Below, piece after piece: positions 7,962 to 17,363 of a DNA stretch of 64,000 nucleotides (position 1 is the first letter of the stretch; each line of letters opens with the position of its first letter). Made by a program: the position numbers and the translations under genes. Where the stretch lies: the NCBI GenBank assembly GCA_965243105.1, contig CBDEUC010000003.1, positions 868,001-932,000 on the forward strand. Direction: 5' to 3'. This DNA comes from WLWS01 sp965243105 (GTDB lineage: Bacteria > Pseudomonadota > Gammaproteobacteria > Eutrophobiales > Eutrophobiaceae). The notes under the pieces are model-generated. The model ran no database searches and was not told where the DNA came from. It saw only the letters and a program-made list of their open reading frames with translations.

Positions 7962-9065
7962 TTAGTAAACTTTACTGGGCGCTCCTAACCAGTCTTCAGG
8001 CGGCTCGATACCGAGACCGGGACTGTCAGACAGGCGAATATCACCCCCGTCATTACGCGCGCCCTGCCCCTCGCAAAAATCATCAACCAGGTGCTGGTGA
8101 CATAGCCAGGAACCCAGCCTGTTGGCTTCCGGAGTGGAATAAGCCAGGTGTATTGCTGCGGTATCGGCCAGTACCGTGCCGCCCACATCTTCAATGTGCA
8201 TTTGCCAGCCTACGGAGACACCGAAGTCCCTCACCTGTCTTGCCTTGCTGATGCCACCCAGCCGGTTTGGCTTGACCTTGACGCCCTGGCAGGCACCCAG
8301 CTTCCAGGCATTAAGATGATCTTCAAAAGTATGAAGACACTCATCCAGCATGATGTTTTGCCGGGTATTGTTTTGAACCAGGGCACACTCGCTGAGAGTC
8401 TCACAGGGTTGTTCGAACCAGTTGTTGGTCGAGACCGTGTTCATAACTTCAATGGCTGTGGCCGGGGTCCAGGCGCGATTTACATCGTAGGTGATATATT
8501 CACCCGCTACCCGGGCTTCATCGATTGCCTCGATACGCGCGATATCCACACCGGGATCTTTTCCACCGATCTTGGCCGAGTGATAGCGATAGCCAAGAGC
8601 ACGGGCGTCTTCAATGTCTGCAATCATTTGTGCCGGTTCACCTGTCGCGATAGAGGAATTGGCCTCGACGCTTTCACCAAGACCACCGCCCAGTGCCTGG
8701 TAAAGCGGTACACCAGCTTTCCTTGCAAAGAGATCCCAGAGAGCGATGTCCAGCGCTGACTTGGCGTAAGGGTGCCCGGGAAGCGTTTCGTCCATGAGCT
8801 GATTCAGTCGAGCGATATCAGCGGGGTCTTGGCCAAGCAGTGCCGGGGCCAGCAAATCCAGTGCAGCGCGAATACCGGCACCAAATGCCGGCAGGTAGGT
8901 ATTTCCCCAGGGACAGCCCTCGCCCCAGCCGATACTGCCATTATCACATTCAAGCCTGACAAAGGTGGAATCGAGCTCTTCAAATTTCAGCCTGCCGCCG
9001 GATAACCAGTAGGGCTTTTTCAGTGGCAGGCTTTTTTGCCAGGCAGTGATTCGAGAAATTTTCAT
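7962..9065 (-). CDS. hpbD: Enolase-superfamily epimerase, 4-hydroxyproline betaine / proline betaine 2-epimerase (HpbD) type
   Basis: A 367-residue mandelate racemase/muconate-lactonizing-type enzyme, the length I recall for HpbD. The catalytic pair is Lys165 (HSAKIGGKD) and Lys265 (GVKVKPNRLGG). The Mg ligands are Asp194 (YDVNRAW), Glu218 (WFEQP) and Asp241 (LDECLH). These match the numbering I remember for Pelagibaca HpbD (K163, D193, E218, D241, K265). The PYWLSGGRLKFE segment near residue 18 and QMHIEDVGGT near 288 are also HpbD-like. Predicted role: 2-epimerisation of hydroxyproline betaine or proline betaine, the entry to betaine demethylation to hydroxyproline or proline. Its ATG overlaps the stop of the M24 gene by 4 bp (ATGA), implying translational coupling. 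An alternative is another N-methylated amino-acid racemase of the same subgroup. Confidence 0.78.
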   Translation of the reverse strand: MKISRITAWQKSLPLKKPYWLSGGRLKFEELDSTFVRLECDNGSIGWGEGCPWGNTYLPAFGAGIRAALDLLAPALLGQDPADIARLNQLMDETLPGHPYAKSALDIALWDLFARKAGVPLYQALGGGLGESVEANSSIATGEPAQMIADIEDARALGYRYHSAKIGGKDPGVDIARIEAIDEARVAGEYITYDVNRAWTPATAIEVMNTVSTNNWFEQPCETLSECALVQNNTRQNIMLDECLHTFEDHLNAWKLGACQGVKVKPNRLGGISKARQVRDFGVSVGWQMHIEDVGGTVLADTAAIHLAYSTPEANRLGSWLCHQHLVDDFCEGQGARNDGGDIRLSDSPGLGIEPPEDWLGAPSKVY

Positions 9066-10318
9066 GCCATAAGTCCTTCTTCAAAGGGAAATTCAGACAA
9101 CAATTCTGTTCCGTCTTCGGTGATCAAGACCTGCTGTTCCAGTTTCACACCCTCTTTTCCATTCTCTGCGCCAATATAGCTTTCCACGCAGATAGTCATT
9201 CCTGCCTGGAGTTCACCGTCGTAACCAGCATCGGCAAAATCATCGCGATGGTAAAGATAAGGATATTCACCAGTCATGCCGCAACCGTGAGCGGACAGGT
9301 AATAGCGATTTGCATAGTATTTTTTCGGAATGTCCCATGCCCTTTCTGCATAGTCCCTGAAGCAGACACCCGGCCCCAAGAGATCCATGTTGTGATGAAC
9401 CTGCTCAAAAGCCAGCTGGTAAAGTTCCCGTTGTTCCTGGCTGGGCTTCGCCGGTCCTGAATGAAAGGTCCGTGAAAAATCGGAATAGTAGCCATGACAG
9501 CCGACGACATCGGTATCCAGTGCGATTAATTCGTTTTCAGACACCCGGTGATTGCTGGTTTCCTGGAACCACGGGTTAGTACGTTGACCGGCACTTAGCA
9601 GGCGTGTTTCGCAATAGTCACCATTTTGCTCAATGATAGATTTATGTAACACCGACCATAGCTCTGCCTCGGTCTGACCCGGCCTGATTGCATCGCGCAA
9701 CTTTGCAACTGCATGTTCGGTAGCACGAAGTGAAGCTACGACACACTTTATTTCCTCCGGGGATTTAATTGCCCGCGCCATCTCTACCGACTGCTGCGCG
9801 TCGACAATTTTTAACCCGGCTTGCCCAAGGGCAAGGGCAACACCCGCATTCATTCTTTCAATGCCGAGAGTAGCGTCCGCGCCGGCGAGTTCATCAACCA
9901 TCCCGGCCATTTCTTTTGCCCAGCCGCTTTCACGTTCGGCTATGCCAGGGCCTGCCGCAACAAAGCTCGCGGTGCTGGCAGGACGTACCTCGTCAATGGT
10001 GTCAAAACCCCGGGCAAGATGCTCACAGCCGGTGAACTCAAAAAGGATGGAGCGGTCCTGTGTCAGCACCAGGTACCTTGCTGGCGTATTTCGCTGTGAA
10101 AACACCTGCATATTCCTTGTGCCTGTTGCATAACGAATGTTGACAGGATCGGACAGCAACAGGACATCAACATCATAATGCTCCATTTGCTCACGTACAC
10201 GCTGAAGACGATAGGAACGTACGGCTGCGAGGTCGATGCCTGTACTTTCCGGGGCAGTTTCGAGTAATGCCGGTGCAGTTATATAATCTGCGTCAGAGTG
10301 CCAGACAAGTTCGGTCAT
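9062..10318 (-). CDS. M24 (creatinase/aminopeptidase P fold) metal hydrolase or lyase, DddP paralogue lacking the DddP catalytic Asp
   Basis: A 418-residue pita-bread protein: creatinase-like N-domain to about residue 175, then a metal-binding M24 domain. Metal ligands are visible as Asp268, Asp270, Asp280, His344, Glu379 and Glu394. The layout follows the DMSP lyase DddP, and shared segments (NIRYATGTRNMQ, ETRLLSAGQRTNPW) make it a clear paralogue of the DddP-like protein at 22.9 kb. However, the residue six after the His ligand, an essential Asp in DddP, is Gly350 here, while the Tyr five before it is kept. DMSP lyase activity is therefore unlikely. Translational coupling to the HpbD-like epimerase suggests it acts on a betaine-derived or proline-containing compound (M24 enzymes include prolidase and creatinase). 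Reaction unknown. Confidence 0.82.
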   Translation of the reverse strand: MTELVWHSDADYITAPALLETAPESTGIDLAAVRSYRLQRVREQMEHYDVDVLLLSDPVNIRYATGTRNMQVFSQRNTPARYLVLTQDRSILFEFTGCEHLARGFDTIDEVRPASTASFVAAGPGIAERESGWAKEMAGMVDELAGADATLGIERMNAGVALALGQAGLKIVDAQQSVEMARAIKSPEEIKCVVASLRATEHAVAKLRDAIRPGQTEAELWSVLHKSIIEQNGDYCETRLLSAGQRTNPWFQETSNHRVSENELIALDTDVVGCHGYYSDFSRTFHSGPAKPSQEQRELYQLAFEQVHHNMDLLGPGVCFRDYAERAWDIPKKYYANRYYLSAHGCGMTGEYPYLYHRDDFADAGYDGELQAGMTICVESYIGAENGKEGVKLEQQVLITEDGTELLSEFPFEEGLMA

Positions 10319-10341
10319 AACATTGTTGATAACGTCTAGAT

Positions 10342-12069
10342 CTATGCTTCGTAACCAAGTTCATCCACCCAGGGTCTTAACACATCCATCACGGGCTCAA
10401 GGTGCTGACGATATCGTTGCCAGCGTCCAATGGCATCCTGGTAAATATTCTGTGTTACCTGGTTATAGCTCACCGTTTTTATCATCGAACGCTTTCCGGC
10501 AGTTTTCCTGTGGTCCAGCACACGTGGATCCCAGTCAAGGTCCAGGTAGTCCAGTAGCGTACGACAGGTACTTTCAGTATCTTCTACCAGGTCTTCGTAC
10601 TTCACCACGTGTACATTGCGACCCAGCAATTTTTCATATTGCTTCCAGAGACCAAGCACGCGAGTGTAAATCACGGATGATTCTTCAAGCGTAAAAAAGT
10701 TTGCGTTAAGCGACGACTCGACAAAGGTCTGCAGGTAGCAACTCAGCACAACATCCAGTGGATGCCGTAGCACAAGCACAAAACGTGCTTCAGGAAATAC
10801 CCTGTGGATTTCTCCGGCATAAATGATATTGCTGGCAAAGCGATCGACCATCAACACCTGGCCAGCTTTGTGCCCGGTATTTTCTTCCATGCTGGAAAGG
10901 TAAACTTGGCGCAAGCGTTCTATCTTGCCACTGGAAAGAGTTGCCAGTGTCTCCAGCTGTTCGTCGTTTTCTCCGGACAACTCGTTGACAAGCCTGGGCA
11001 CGGCATTTGACTCTTCGGCTACCGCGGTTCTTGGATGACCACGTAAAATGGTATCCAGCAAGGTGGTACCGGATCGCGGGAAACCTACGATAAAAACAGG
11101 CGGCCTGCTTCGCGAAGCGTGAAAATCAACCACACCTTTTTCGGAATAGGTGTCGGTAAAGACAGCCTCTCGATTATCGATATAGCCGAGAAAGGTATCC
11201 TTGCTCACACCGTTCTTCCCGGCTATCTGCCGTGATACCTGGTTTCCCTTCTCGGCGTAGTTGATGACCGCCTCGCTATCACCAAGCTGGTCACACAGCC
11301 TTGTAAGCCGGGCAAGTCTTTGCCGTTCATCATAAAGACGTGCTTCGTCGGACACATCGATCGATGTGTCTTCAAGCAACTGCCTTGCCACGGAATATTC
11401 CCTGTTGATATCAGCCAGGATGCCCCTGTACAGGCTTACAAGGTAGTGAGATGGAATATGTTGATTGGCGAATTCCGCCTGCCCTTGAAGTTTTTCATGC
11501 TGGTTAGTCTTTGCCAGGAAATCCAGCAGGCTCCTGTGCGCTGGAACATGATTGGCTTTACAGGATAAAGCCTGCTCAAAGGCCTTTACAACACCGGTGT
11601 ACTCACCGGTTCTCCACAGGCACACACCAAGCGAGGTATAAGCCTCGAAGTGAGCTGGATCAAGTGCAAGGGTTTTCTCGTAGGCCTCGATTGCATCTTG
11701 CCACTGTTGCCCATTCTCGTAAACAAGTCCCAGGTTGAACCAGGCAGGCGCAAACCCGGGGTTCTGCTTGATGGCTTGCGCAAATGTTTCCCTCGCATCA
11801 TCAATCCTGCTCAGTTTCAAATAGCAAATACCGAGGCTATTAAGCAGTTTCTCAAACCCCGGTTTGAGCTTGAGTGCCTGCTGGTAATACTTCGCGGCGA
11901 GTTGATAATCACCGAGTTCCATTTGCGCTGCGCCCATGAGACTGGGCAGCATCGGGTCGTTGGGAAAGCTGTCTGACAATAGCTGAATTTGGTTTGCCAG
12001 CCCGGCAAAGTCCCCTTCCCGGTAAAGGGCAAAAAGTTTCTCCCTGGTATTTGAATCAAGCCCTGCCAC
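10342..12069 (-). CDS. TPR-repeat sulfotransferase fusion, paralogue A
   Basis: A 575-residue protein. Tetratricopeptide repeats span about residues 40-280 (e.g. AWFNLGLVYENGQQWQDAIEAYEKTLALDP split over 109-138). The C-terminal sulfotransferase domain has the PAPS 5'-loop FIVGFPRSGTTLLDTIL at about 326-342 and a 3'-phosphate segment FVLVLRHPLDVVLSCY near 433. The TPR array presumably recruits a protein or peptide substrate, as in other TPR-sulfotransferases; the target is unknown. It ends 23 bp before the M24 gene and starts 30 bp after the next TPR-sulfotransferase, so all four minus-strand genes 14133-7962 can be one transcript. It is shorter and more diverged than the other two TPR-sulfotransferases here. 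Confidence 0.88.
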   Translation of the reverse strand: MAGLDSNTREKLFALYREGDFAGLANQIQLLSDSFPNDPMLPSLMGAAQMELGDYQLAAKYYQQALKLKPGFEKLLNSLGICYLKLSRIDDARETFAQAIKQNPGFAPAWFNLGLVYENGQQWQDAIEAYEKTLALDPAHFEAYTSLGVCLWRTGEYTGVVKAFEQALSCKANHVPAHRSLLDFLAKTNQHEKLQGQAEFANQHIPSHYLVSLYRGILADINREYSVARQLLEDTSIDVSDEARLYDERQRLARLTRLCDQLGDSEAVINYAEKGNQVSRQIAGKNGVSKDTFLGYIDNREAVFTDTYSEKGVVDFHASRSRPPVFIVGFPRSGTTLLDTILRGHPRTAVAEESNAVPRLVNELSGENDEQLETLATLSSGKIERLRQVYLSSMEENTGHKAGQVLMVDRFASNIIYAGEIHRVFPEARFVLVLRHPLDVVLSCYLQTFVESSLNANFFTLEESSVIYTRVLGLWKQYEKLLGRNVHVVKYEDLVEDTESTCRTLLDYLDLDWDPRVLDHRKTAGKRSMIKTVSYNQVTQNIYQDAIGRWQRYRQHLEPVMDVLRPWVDELGYEA

Positions 12070-12099
12070 AGCAATTACCGCTTGTGCTCAATGAATGAG

Positions 12100-14133
12100 T
12101 TAGCCTGATACTGGGAAACGTGCCAGTAATTCATTACCAAGAGTTTCCTTTAGCTGTCCCAGCCACGGCTCATAATTCAACCATTGTTCAACGCCGCTAC
12201 GGAAAATTGGCTGCCTGACCTGTTCGGAACTGGGTGTTCGAATACTACGTTCAGTTTCATGGAAATTGATGCAGCTTTCTTTAAATTCAAGTTCACAGAA
12301 ATCCAGTATGCGTCGCACCTGCCCTTCGAGATCGTCAATGACATCTTCGTACATCACGCGCAGAACGAAACCTGGTAATACTTCATCCCAGTGATCCATG
12401 AGTCGAACATAGTTCCTGTAGTAACTACCAATTTCTTTTAGCCCGTAGGAGAACTCCTGTCCTTCACCAAACAGCTGCTTGAACCCGCTGAAGCAGCAGG
12501 ATAGAGGGTGGCGTCTGGCATCAATCACTTTTGCATTGGGCAGGATCAGCTTGATTAAGCCGACATGCAAAAAGTTATTCGGCATCTTGTCGATAAAATA
12601 GGGAGCCTTGCCACGATAAACCCGCGTGTCGTTAATGTATTGTTCGCCAAAGCGGGAAAAATAGTCTGTATCTATTTCATGCAGGATTGCCGGGTATTTC
12701 GAATTCTTTTCTGAATTTCGACCGCGAAGCCGGTGTGCCAATGCAAGTATGTTATGCAATTCCATTGTGCCATCAACAAGGGAATGGGAGGCAAGGATTT
12801 GCTCAAGCAAGGTTGAACCTGCCCGGGGTAATCCAACGACAAAAATTGGGTCTGCTGCCGCAAACCCATGTGCGCCCCTTTTTTCGAACAGGCCTTTATC
12901 ACAAGTATCGATCTGCGCCTGGACACGTCTTTCGTTTTCGTGGATTGAATAACCTGTCTGGCTTTGCTTCAGGGCATTACCCAGTTCGTAGTACTTGAAT
13001 GATTGCTCGAATTCCTTGCGGTCTTCAAAAGCCTTGCCAGCCGCAAAGCACATGTGAATGCGATCGTCGATACCAATATCTTCTGACCTTTCCTGGTCCT
13101 GTATGTGCTCCATTTCTTCATCTGTAAATCTATATGTCTTCGTATTGGCAAGACTCCAGAATGCATCACCAAAATCTGGTTTTAAATGGTATGCTGCGTG
13201 GTAGGAAGATACCGCGTTGTCAAATTCTCCAACGGTCTTCTGTGCGTGCCCCAGTAGTAATCTTAGTTGCGGCTGATCACCTGACTTCTCGAGGATATCC
13301 TTGTAAAGCGCCATACCTTCATCGTTGCGCCCCACACCCACCAGGGCACTGGCAAGGTATGATCGAAAGCTGGGATTGTCCGGATCATGCTCAACGAGTA
13401 TCTCAGCTTGCTCAAGTGCCTTTTCAAACTTTGTTTTACGTATGAGCAAGTTGAGGTAGTCAATTCGCCCGGCCAGGAAACCAGGTTCAAATTCCAGGCA
13501 GCTTTCCAACAGGAACTCGGCGTCATCATAGATTTTTAACTTTATGCCAATATCGGCAAGCAATCGCATTCCTTCTACATGCTTTTTGTTCTTTAGCAGG
13601 AAATTTCGGCAAAGCTGTTCTGCCTTATAAAGTTTCTTCTCGTGTATCAGGTCAAGAACACCGAGGATTTCAGGTTCGAGTTGCGCCAGGTAGTCTACCT
13701 GTGCCTGGGCAAACTGGGAGCGCTCGGCCTGCCTTGACAAGTTATAAAGGTTAACCAGCGTCTTCCAGCTGGCGATAAGCGCCGGGTTAAACTCGACGGC
13801 ATTTTCAAATGCGCTTATTGCGCGCTCATTTTGATTAATTGAAAGCCAGGCGTGGCCAAGCTCCTGGTGAGCCCTGGCGTAGTCGGGGTACTTGTCGATG
13901 AGGTTTTGCAGGGTGTCTATCCCTGCTTCCACCCTGTTGCCATAACGTTGTGCCACGGCCAGGGTATACAGGGCATCTGTTTCATCGCTGGAATCGGGGT
14001 TGGCAGCAATACTGTTTTTGAGTAGTTCAGCAGCCTCGTCAAACTTTGCATTTTGAATCAGGTTTCGAGCCTGGCCTAAGACCTGTTCCTGGCCCGTTTC
14101 ACCTGGCAATTCGGAAGAAGAAGCACTCATCAT
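12100..14133 (-). CDS. TPR-repeat sulfotransferase fusion, paralogue B
   Basis: A 677-residue protein with a long TPR superhelix (about residues 20-330; e.g. AHQELGHAWLSINQNERAIS at 88-107). It is followed by a sulfotransferase domain with the PAPS loop IFVVGLPRAGSTLLEQIL (430-447) and a 3'-phosphate region KVIDARRHPLSCCFSGF near 530. The linker motif FWSLANTKTYRFTDEE (325-340) and the C-terminal FHETERSIRTPSSEQVRQP also occur in the TPR-sulfotransferase at 58.7 kb, so those two are close paralogues. Two adjacent ATG codons compete as start at 14133 and 14130. It is the first gene after the terminator of the TonB receptor gene, transcribed in the same direction. Predicted to sulfate a protein or peptide in the cytoplasm; substrate unknown. 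Confidence 0.88.
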   Translation of the reverse strand: MMSASSSELPGETGQEQVLGQARNLIQNAKFDEAAELLKNSIAANPDSSDETDALYTLAVAQRYGNRVEAGIDTLQNLIDKYPDYARAHQELGHAWLSINQNERAISAFENAVEFNPALIASWKTLVNLYNLSRQAERSQFAQAQVDYLAQLEPEILGVLDLIHEKKLYKAEQLCRNFLLKNKKHVEGMRLLADIGIKLKIYDDAEFLLESCLEFEPGFLAGRIDYLNLLIRKTKFEKALEQAEILVEHDPDNPSFRSYLASALVGVGRNDEGMALYKDILEKSGDQPQLRLLLGHAQKTVGEFDNAVSSYHAAYHLKPDFGDAFWSLANTKTYRFTDEEMEHIQDQERSEDIGIDDRIHMCFAAGKAFEDRKEFEQSFKYYELGNALKQSQTGYSIHENERRVQAQIDTCDKGLFEKRGAHGFAAADPIFVVGLPRAGSTLLEQILASHSLVDGTMELHNILALAHRLRGRNSEKNSKYPAILHEIDTDYFSRFGEQYINDTRVYRGKAPYFIDKMPNNFLHVGLIKLILPNAKVIDARRHPLSCCFSGFKQLFGEGQEFSYGLKEIGSYYRNYVRLMDHWDEVLPGFVLRVMYEDVIDDLEGQVRRILDFCELEFKESCINFHETERSIRTPSSEQVRQPIFRSGVEQWLNYEPWLGQLKETLGNELLARFPVSG

Positions 14134-14144
14134 CTAACCATAAC

Positions 14145-14180
14145 AAAAAAAGGGACAGGTCGCCTGACCTGTCCCTTTTA
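14145..14180 (-). terminator. Rho-independent terminator of the TonB receptor gene
   Basis: A perfect inverted repeat, AAAAGGGACAGGT (14148-14160) and ACCTGTCCCTTTT (14167-14179), with a 6-nt loop. Reading on the minus strand it starts 24 nt after the receptor stop and is followed by seven T residues (complement of 14145-14151). It separates the receptor from the TPR-sulfotransferase transcript, although some read-through is possible. Confidence 0.85.
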
Positions 14181-14203
14181 AGGAACTATCTGTGTCTCTA
14201 CGA

Positions 14204-16954
14204 CTAGTAGTCGTAAGACATGCGGAAACCAAAGGTTCTTGGCCTGTTGGTTGCTACCTTAGGAGTAAATTGCAGGGTGTCAATATTGATTTGAGCGTTC
14301 TTATCGGTCACGTTATCAATAAAGAACTCCGCGCCCCAGTTATCCTTTTGTATACCAAAACCCAGGTTCAACAGGACATAGTCTTCCTGTACGTATCGGG
14401 CATTGGGTACCTGCAGGGAACCACCGTCAAATACTCCACCCTCGTCAGCAATCTTCAGACCGGAACCGACACCATAGGTTGCGACTGTTGTTGCTTCAAC
14501 AAAGTTGGCACTTCCCACAATTCCGGATTTGCTTTCACCGGTGTAACTCACAGCACCCTTTACAAAGGCATCAAGACCGCCAAAGGCGTTAATTGGGAAA
14601 TCATAACGGGCGCGAATGTTACCTGAGAAATCCGGTGTGAAAGGCAATTCACTACCAACCGGTACGGCAATACCCTCAAGCTGTGGGTTGATACGGGTAA
14701 GTTCACTATCAACAATACTGAAGGCACCACTGATGGTCAGCTGATCTGTCGGCAACCACATGAAGTCGGCATCCATACCCCAGATCTCGGCATCACCCAC
14801 GTTCTCAACGAACACCAGGAAGGCCACGTTACTTGGGTCAAATCGAGCTGTTTGCAGGTCATCGATTTCAGAATAGTAACCGGTGACATTCAATCGCAGG
14901 GTACGGTCGAAGAATTCACCCTTCATACCCAGCTCATAGTTATCCAGCGCGTCGGTAACAGCTACCGCTGGCACCCGGTATCCGGCATAAACACCTGTCT
15001 GGTTGTTCGAGGACCTCGCTGCATTTCGGTTACTGACGGGCGGCCTGAAACCTTCCGCATAGGTGGCAAACAACATGACATCGTCGTTAACCTGCCAGTC
15101 CAGTGAAGCCCTGAATATCACGTCAGATTCGTTGACTACACCATCATTGTTAAGATCACTGATATCGAAGTTGCTGGCTTGCAGCGCCGCAAAGGTGCCT
15201 GCACCAAGCGCACCATCAATAGTAGCCTGGTCACCTGTTCCAAGCGCCTGCAGGCGTGTGCTCACGTCGTTATCAAAGGCAAAACCATCACAGGACCCAT
15301 CGGCGTTAATGTTGCCGCCATTAAATTTACAGCCAAATGATGAGTTGGTGGAGCCTTTGAAGTCAAAGTCGATATCGTACCAGCGAGCACCAAAACTGGC
15401 AGTAACCGTATCGGTGATATCAAACGCCAGTTCACCAAACAGGGCAATCTGGTCAGTCTCACGGGTAAAGTCGTTAACGAATACCGCACCCTGGCCAAAC
15501 TGGAAACCGCCGGCATTTACACCTTCGGTAATGTTACCTACCTGTCCAAGTACACTCTGGAAGGCACCGGTTCCTGCTACGAAACCACCATTGCCATCAG
15601 GTTGCGAAGAAACACCGTTATACTGGAACTGGTCGACAACCTCTGTCTTCTGCTCATCGTAGAAAACACCGGCAGTCAGTCGATAACGCTTGTCCTGGTC
15701 GGTACTGAAACGGAACTCGTGTGTCATACGTGTGCTTTCCGCGTCCTGCACATACTGCTTGGATGGATCAAAGCAGGTTGCCGGTGCGAGTGTTGTAGGA
15801 TCTACACCACCAAAGCCCCTGGCGCCGTAACACATGTAATAGACCTGGTAACCACCACCGACGGTGTAACCGGTGTAGTCGATGACGTTGTCCACTTCTC
15901 GATCCAGGTAACCACCTGTGTAAACAACATCCAGCATGCCCACGCGACCATTAACGGTCCAGGTTGTCAGGCCGAAATCATCATCGTTTTCATCGGGAGC
16001 GAAACGAATAGCCTGGTCATTGGTCCCTGTTGTCGGGTCATACGTAAACACACCCTCAGTACTCAGGGTTTGCTGCGTGTGTTGCACTACCACATCCCAG
16101 TCTTCGTTGATGTCGTAGGCGATACCAAATCGTCCACCGGTATATTGCGCATCGTTGAAATCATTTTCGACCAACGTGCTGTTGTCCGCAGCAACAAATG
16201 AAGATGCCGGGTTAACCGGTCCTGCAGAAATATCGTTCCTGTTAAGAATTGCCGGATCGGGAGTAAAGGGATTGGCATTCGACAGGTTATCGACATTATC
16301 GATCCAGCCAGCCTGGTTAGAGTTATAGCCGACTACGCGAACGGCTAAATTATCAGTCAGTGGCAGGTTGATATAAGCCTCAACATTGTTGCTCATATCG
16401 CCGCCCTTGGTGCTGGAAATGCCAGCCTTGAATCCTGCTTCGAATTCACCCTGCGTTGGCTTGTTGGTAATCAGCCGAACTGTGCCTGCCTGGGAGCTTG
16501 CGCCAAAGAGTGTGCCCTGTGGCCCGGGTAGTACCTCGATACGCTGCAGGTCGGCAGCATAGATATCCAGGTTCCTACCACCAAAGGAAACTGGCTGCTC
16601 ATCCTGGTAGAGCGCCACAGAAGGTGCAGAACCCTGGACCGAGGATACTGTCACCGAGGTCTGCTCGGTAGCAGCACCGCGAATGTAGATTTCACTCTGG
16701 CCTGGTGCTCGACCCTGGTTAACAACGTTGGGGAGGAATTTTATGTAGTCATCAAAATTCTCAATACCAAGCTCGCCAAGCTGTTCACCGTTCAAGGTTT
16801 GAACCGTGACCGCAATGTCCTGCATGGACTCGGCACGCTTGGTAGCCGTAACAACGACTTCTTCCAGTACACCCTGCCCGGCGACCGGTGCACTCACACC
16901 TCCCGCTGCCATGGCAGATAGCACTGCGTAATTCAGTTTATTTCTTCTAAACAT
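14204..16954 (-). CDS. TonB-dependent outer-membrane receptor
   Basis: An outer-membrane transporter of 916 residues from the preferred ATG at 16952-16954, which follows a G-rich Shine-Dalgarno; a start 42 nt upstream is less likely. It has an N-terminal signal peptide (MFRRNKLNYAVLSAMAAGG) and, right after cleavage, a TonB-box-like LEEVVVTATKR. The plug domain contains IYIRGAATEQTS and VLPGPQGTLFGASSQAGTVR, followed by a large beta-barrel ending in an aromatic residue (FRMSYDY). Barrel segments such as FGELAFDITDTVTASFGAR are typical of receptors with unassigned organic substrates rather than siderophores. The neighbouring genes suggest an osmolyte, sulfated or peptide-like ligand, which is inference. 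It has its own terminator. Confidence 0.93.
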   Translation of the reverse strand: MFRRNKLNYAVLSAMAAGGVSAPVAGQGVLEEVVVTATKRAESMQDIAVTVQTLNGEQLGELGIENFDDYIKFLPNVVNQGRAPGQSEIYIRGAATEQTSVTVSSVQGSAPSVALYQDEQPVSFGGRNLDIYAADLQRIEVLPGPQGTLFGASSQAGTVRLITNKPTQGEFEAGFKAGISSTKGGDMSNNVEAYINLPLTDNLAVRVVGYNSNQAGWIDNVDNLSNANPFTPDPAILNRNDISAGPVNPASSFVAADNSTLVENDFNDAQYTGGRFGIAYDINEDWDVVVQHTQQTLSTEGVFTYDPTTGTNDQAIRFAPDENDDDFGLTTWTVNGRVGMLDVVYTGGYLDREVDNVIDYTGYTVGGGYQVYYMCYGARGFGGVDPTTLAPATCFDPSKQYVQDAESTRMTHEFRFSTDQDKRYRLTAGVFYDEQKTEVVDQFQYNGVSSQPDGNGGFVAGTGAFQSVLGQVGNITEGVNAGGFQFGQGAVFVNDFTRETDQIALFGELAFDITDTVTASFGARWYDIDFDFKGSTNSSFGCKFNGGNINADGSCDGFAFDNDVSTRLQALGTGDQATIDGALGAGTFAALQASNFDISDLNNDGVVNESDVIFRASLDWQVNDDVMLFATYAEGFRPPVSNRNAARSSNNQTGVYAGYRVPAVAVTDALDNYELGMKGEFFDRTLRLNVTGYYSEIDDLQTARFDPSNVAFLVFVENVGDAEIWGMDADFMWLPTDQLTISGAFSIVDSELTRINPQLEGIAVPVGSELPFTPDFSGNIRARYDFPINAFGGLDAFVKGAVSYTGESKSGIVGSANFVEATTVATYGVGSGLKIADEGGVFDGGSLQVPNARYVQEDYVLLNLGFGIQKDNWGAEFFIDNVTDKNAQINIDTLQFTPKVATNRPRTFGFRMSYDY

Positions 16955-17363
16955 ATTTCCCCCCCGATAAAGGATTCGCAAAAACTCTACAGACAAAGGT
17001 CATAATTAGACCAGAAGGCCTAGTATTATGAGTGGTAATTAAACAAATTCGAAACGCTTGCGACAAAAATGTCGCATATACCCAATTAGATGTCGAATCA
17101 TAACCAAATCGAATATTTCTATTCCGGATTGTACAAGACCCTGAAAATTTGTGTAGACGGCTTAAATACAGCTTATCAGAGTCATTAACGATACTTATAA
17201 AGTATCGCCCAGGGGGATAAACCAGCATTCAAAAACTGACCGGCAATTGTCGTTTTTGTGCAACTATTACTATCGGAGTTGAGTGAAAATAGGCGCTACT
17301 GCTAGCATCGCGTTCTTTCAGCGGCTCGATAAGCGATACCGGTGCCGGTCATTCTAAAGTGGA
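16955..17363. promoter_or_regulatory. 409-bp divergent promoter region (TonB receptor / Rieske oxygenase)
   Basis: The region holds AT-rich sequence (about 17030-17200) that must contain the promoters of the leftward receptor gene and the rightward Rieske oxygenase gene. No convincing ORF and no strong palindrome were seen. Confidence 0.5.

Noticed and set aside
9062..10318. Second DMSP lyase DddP
   Set aside because: The essential Asp six residues after the His ligand is Gly350, although the metal ligands are conserved.
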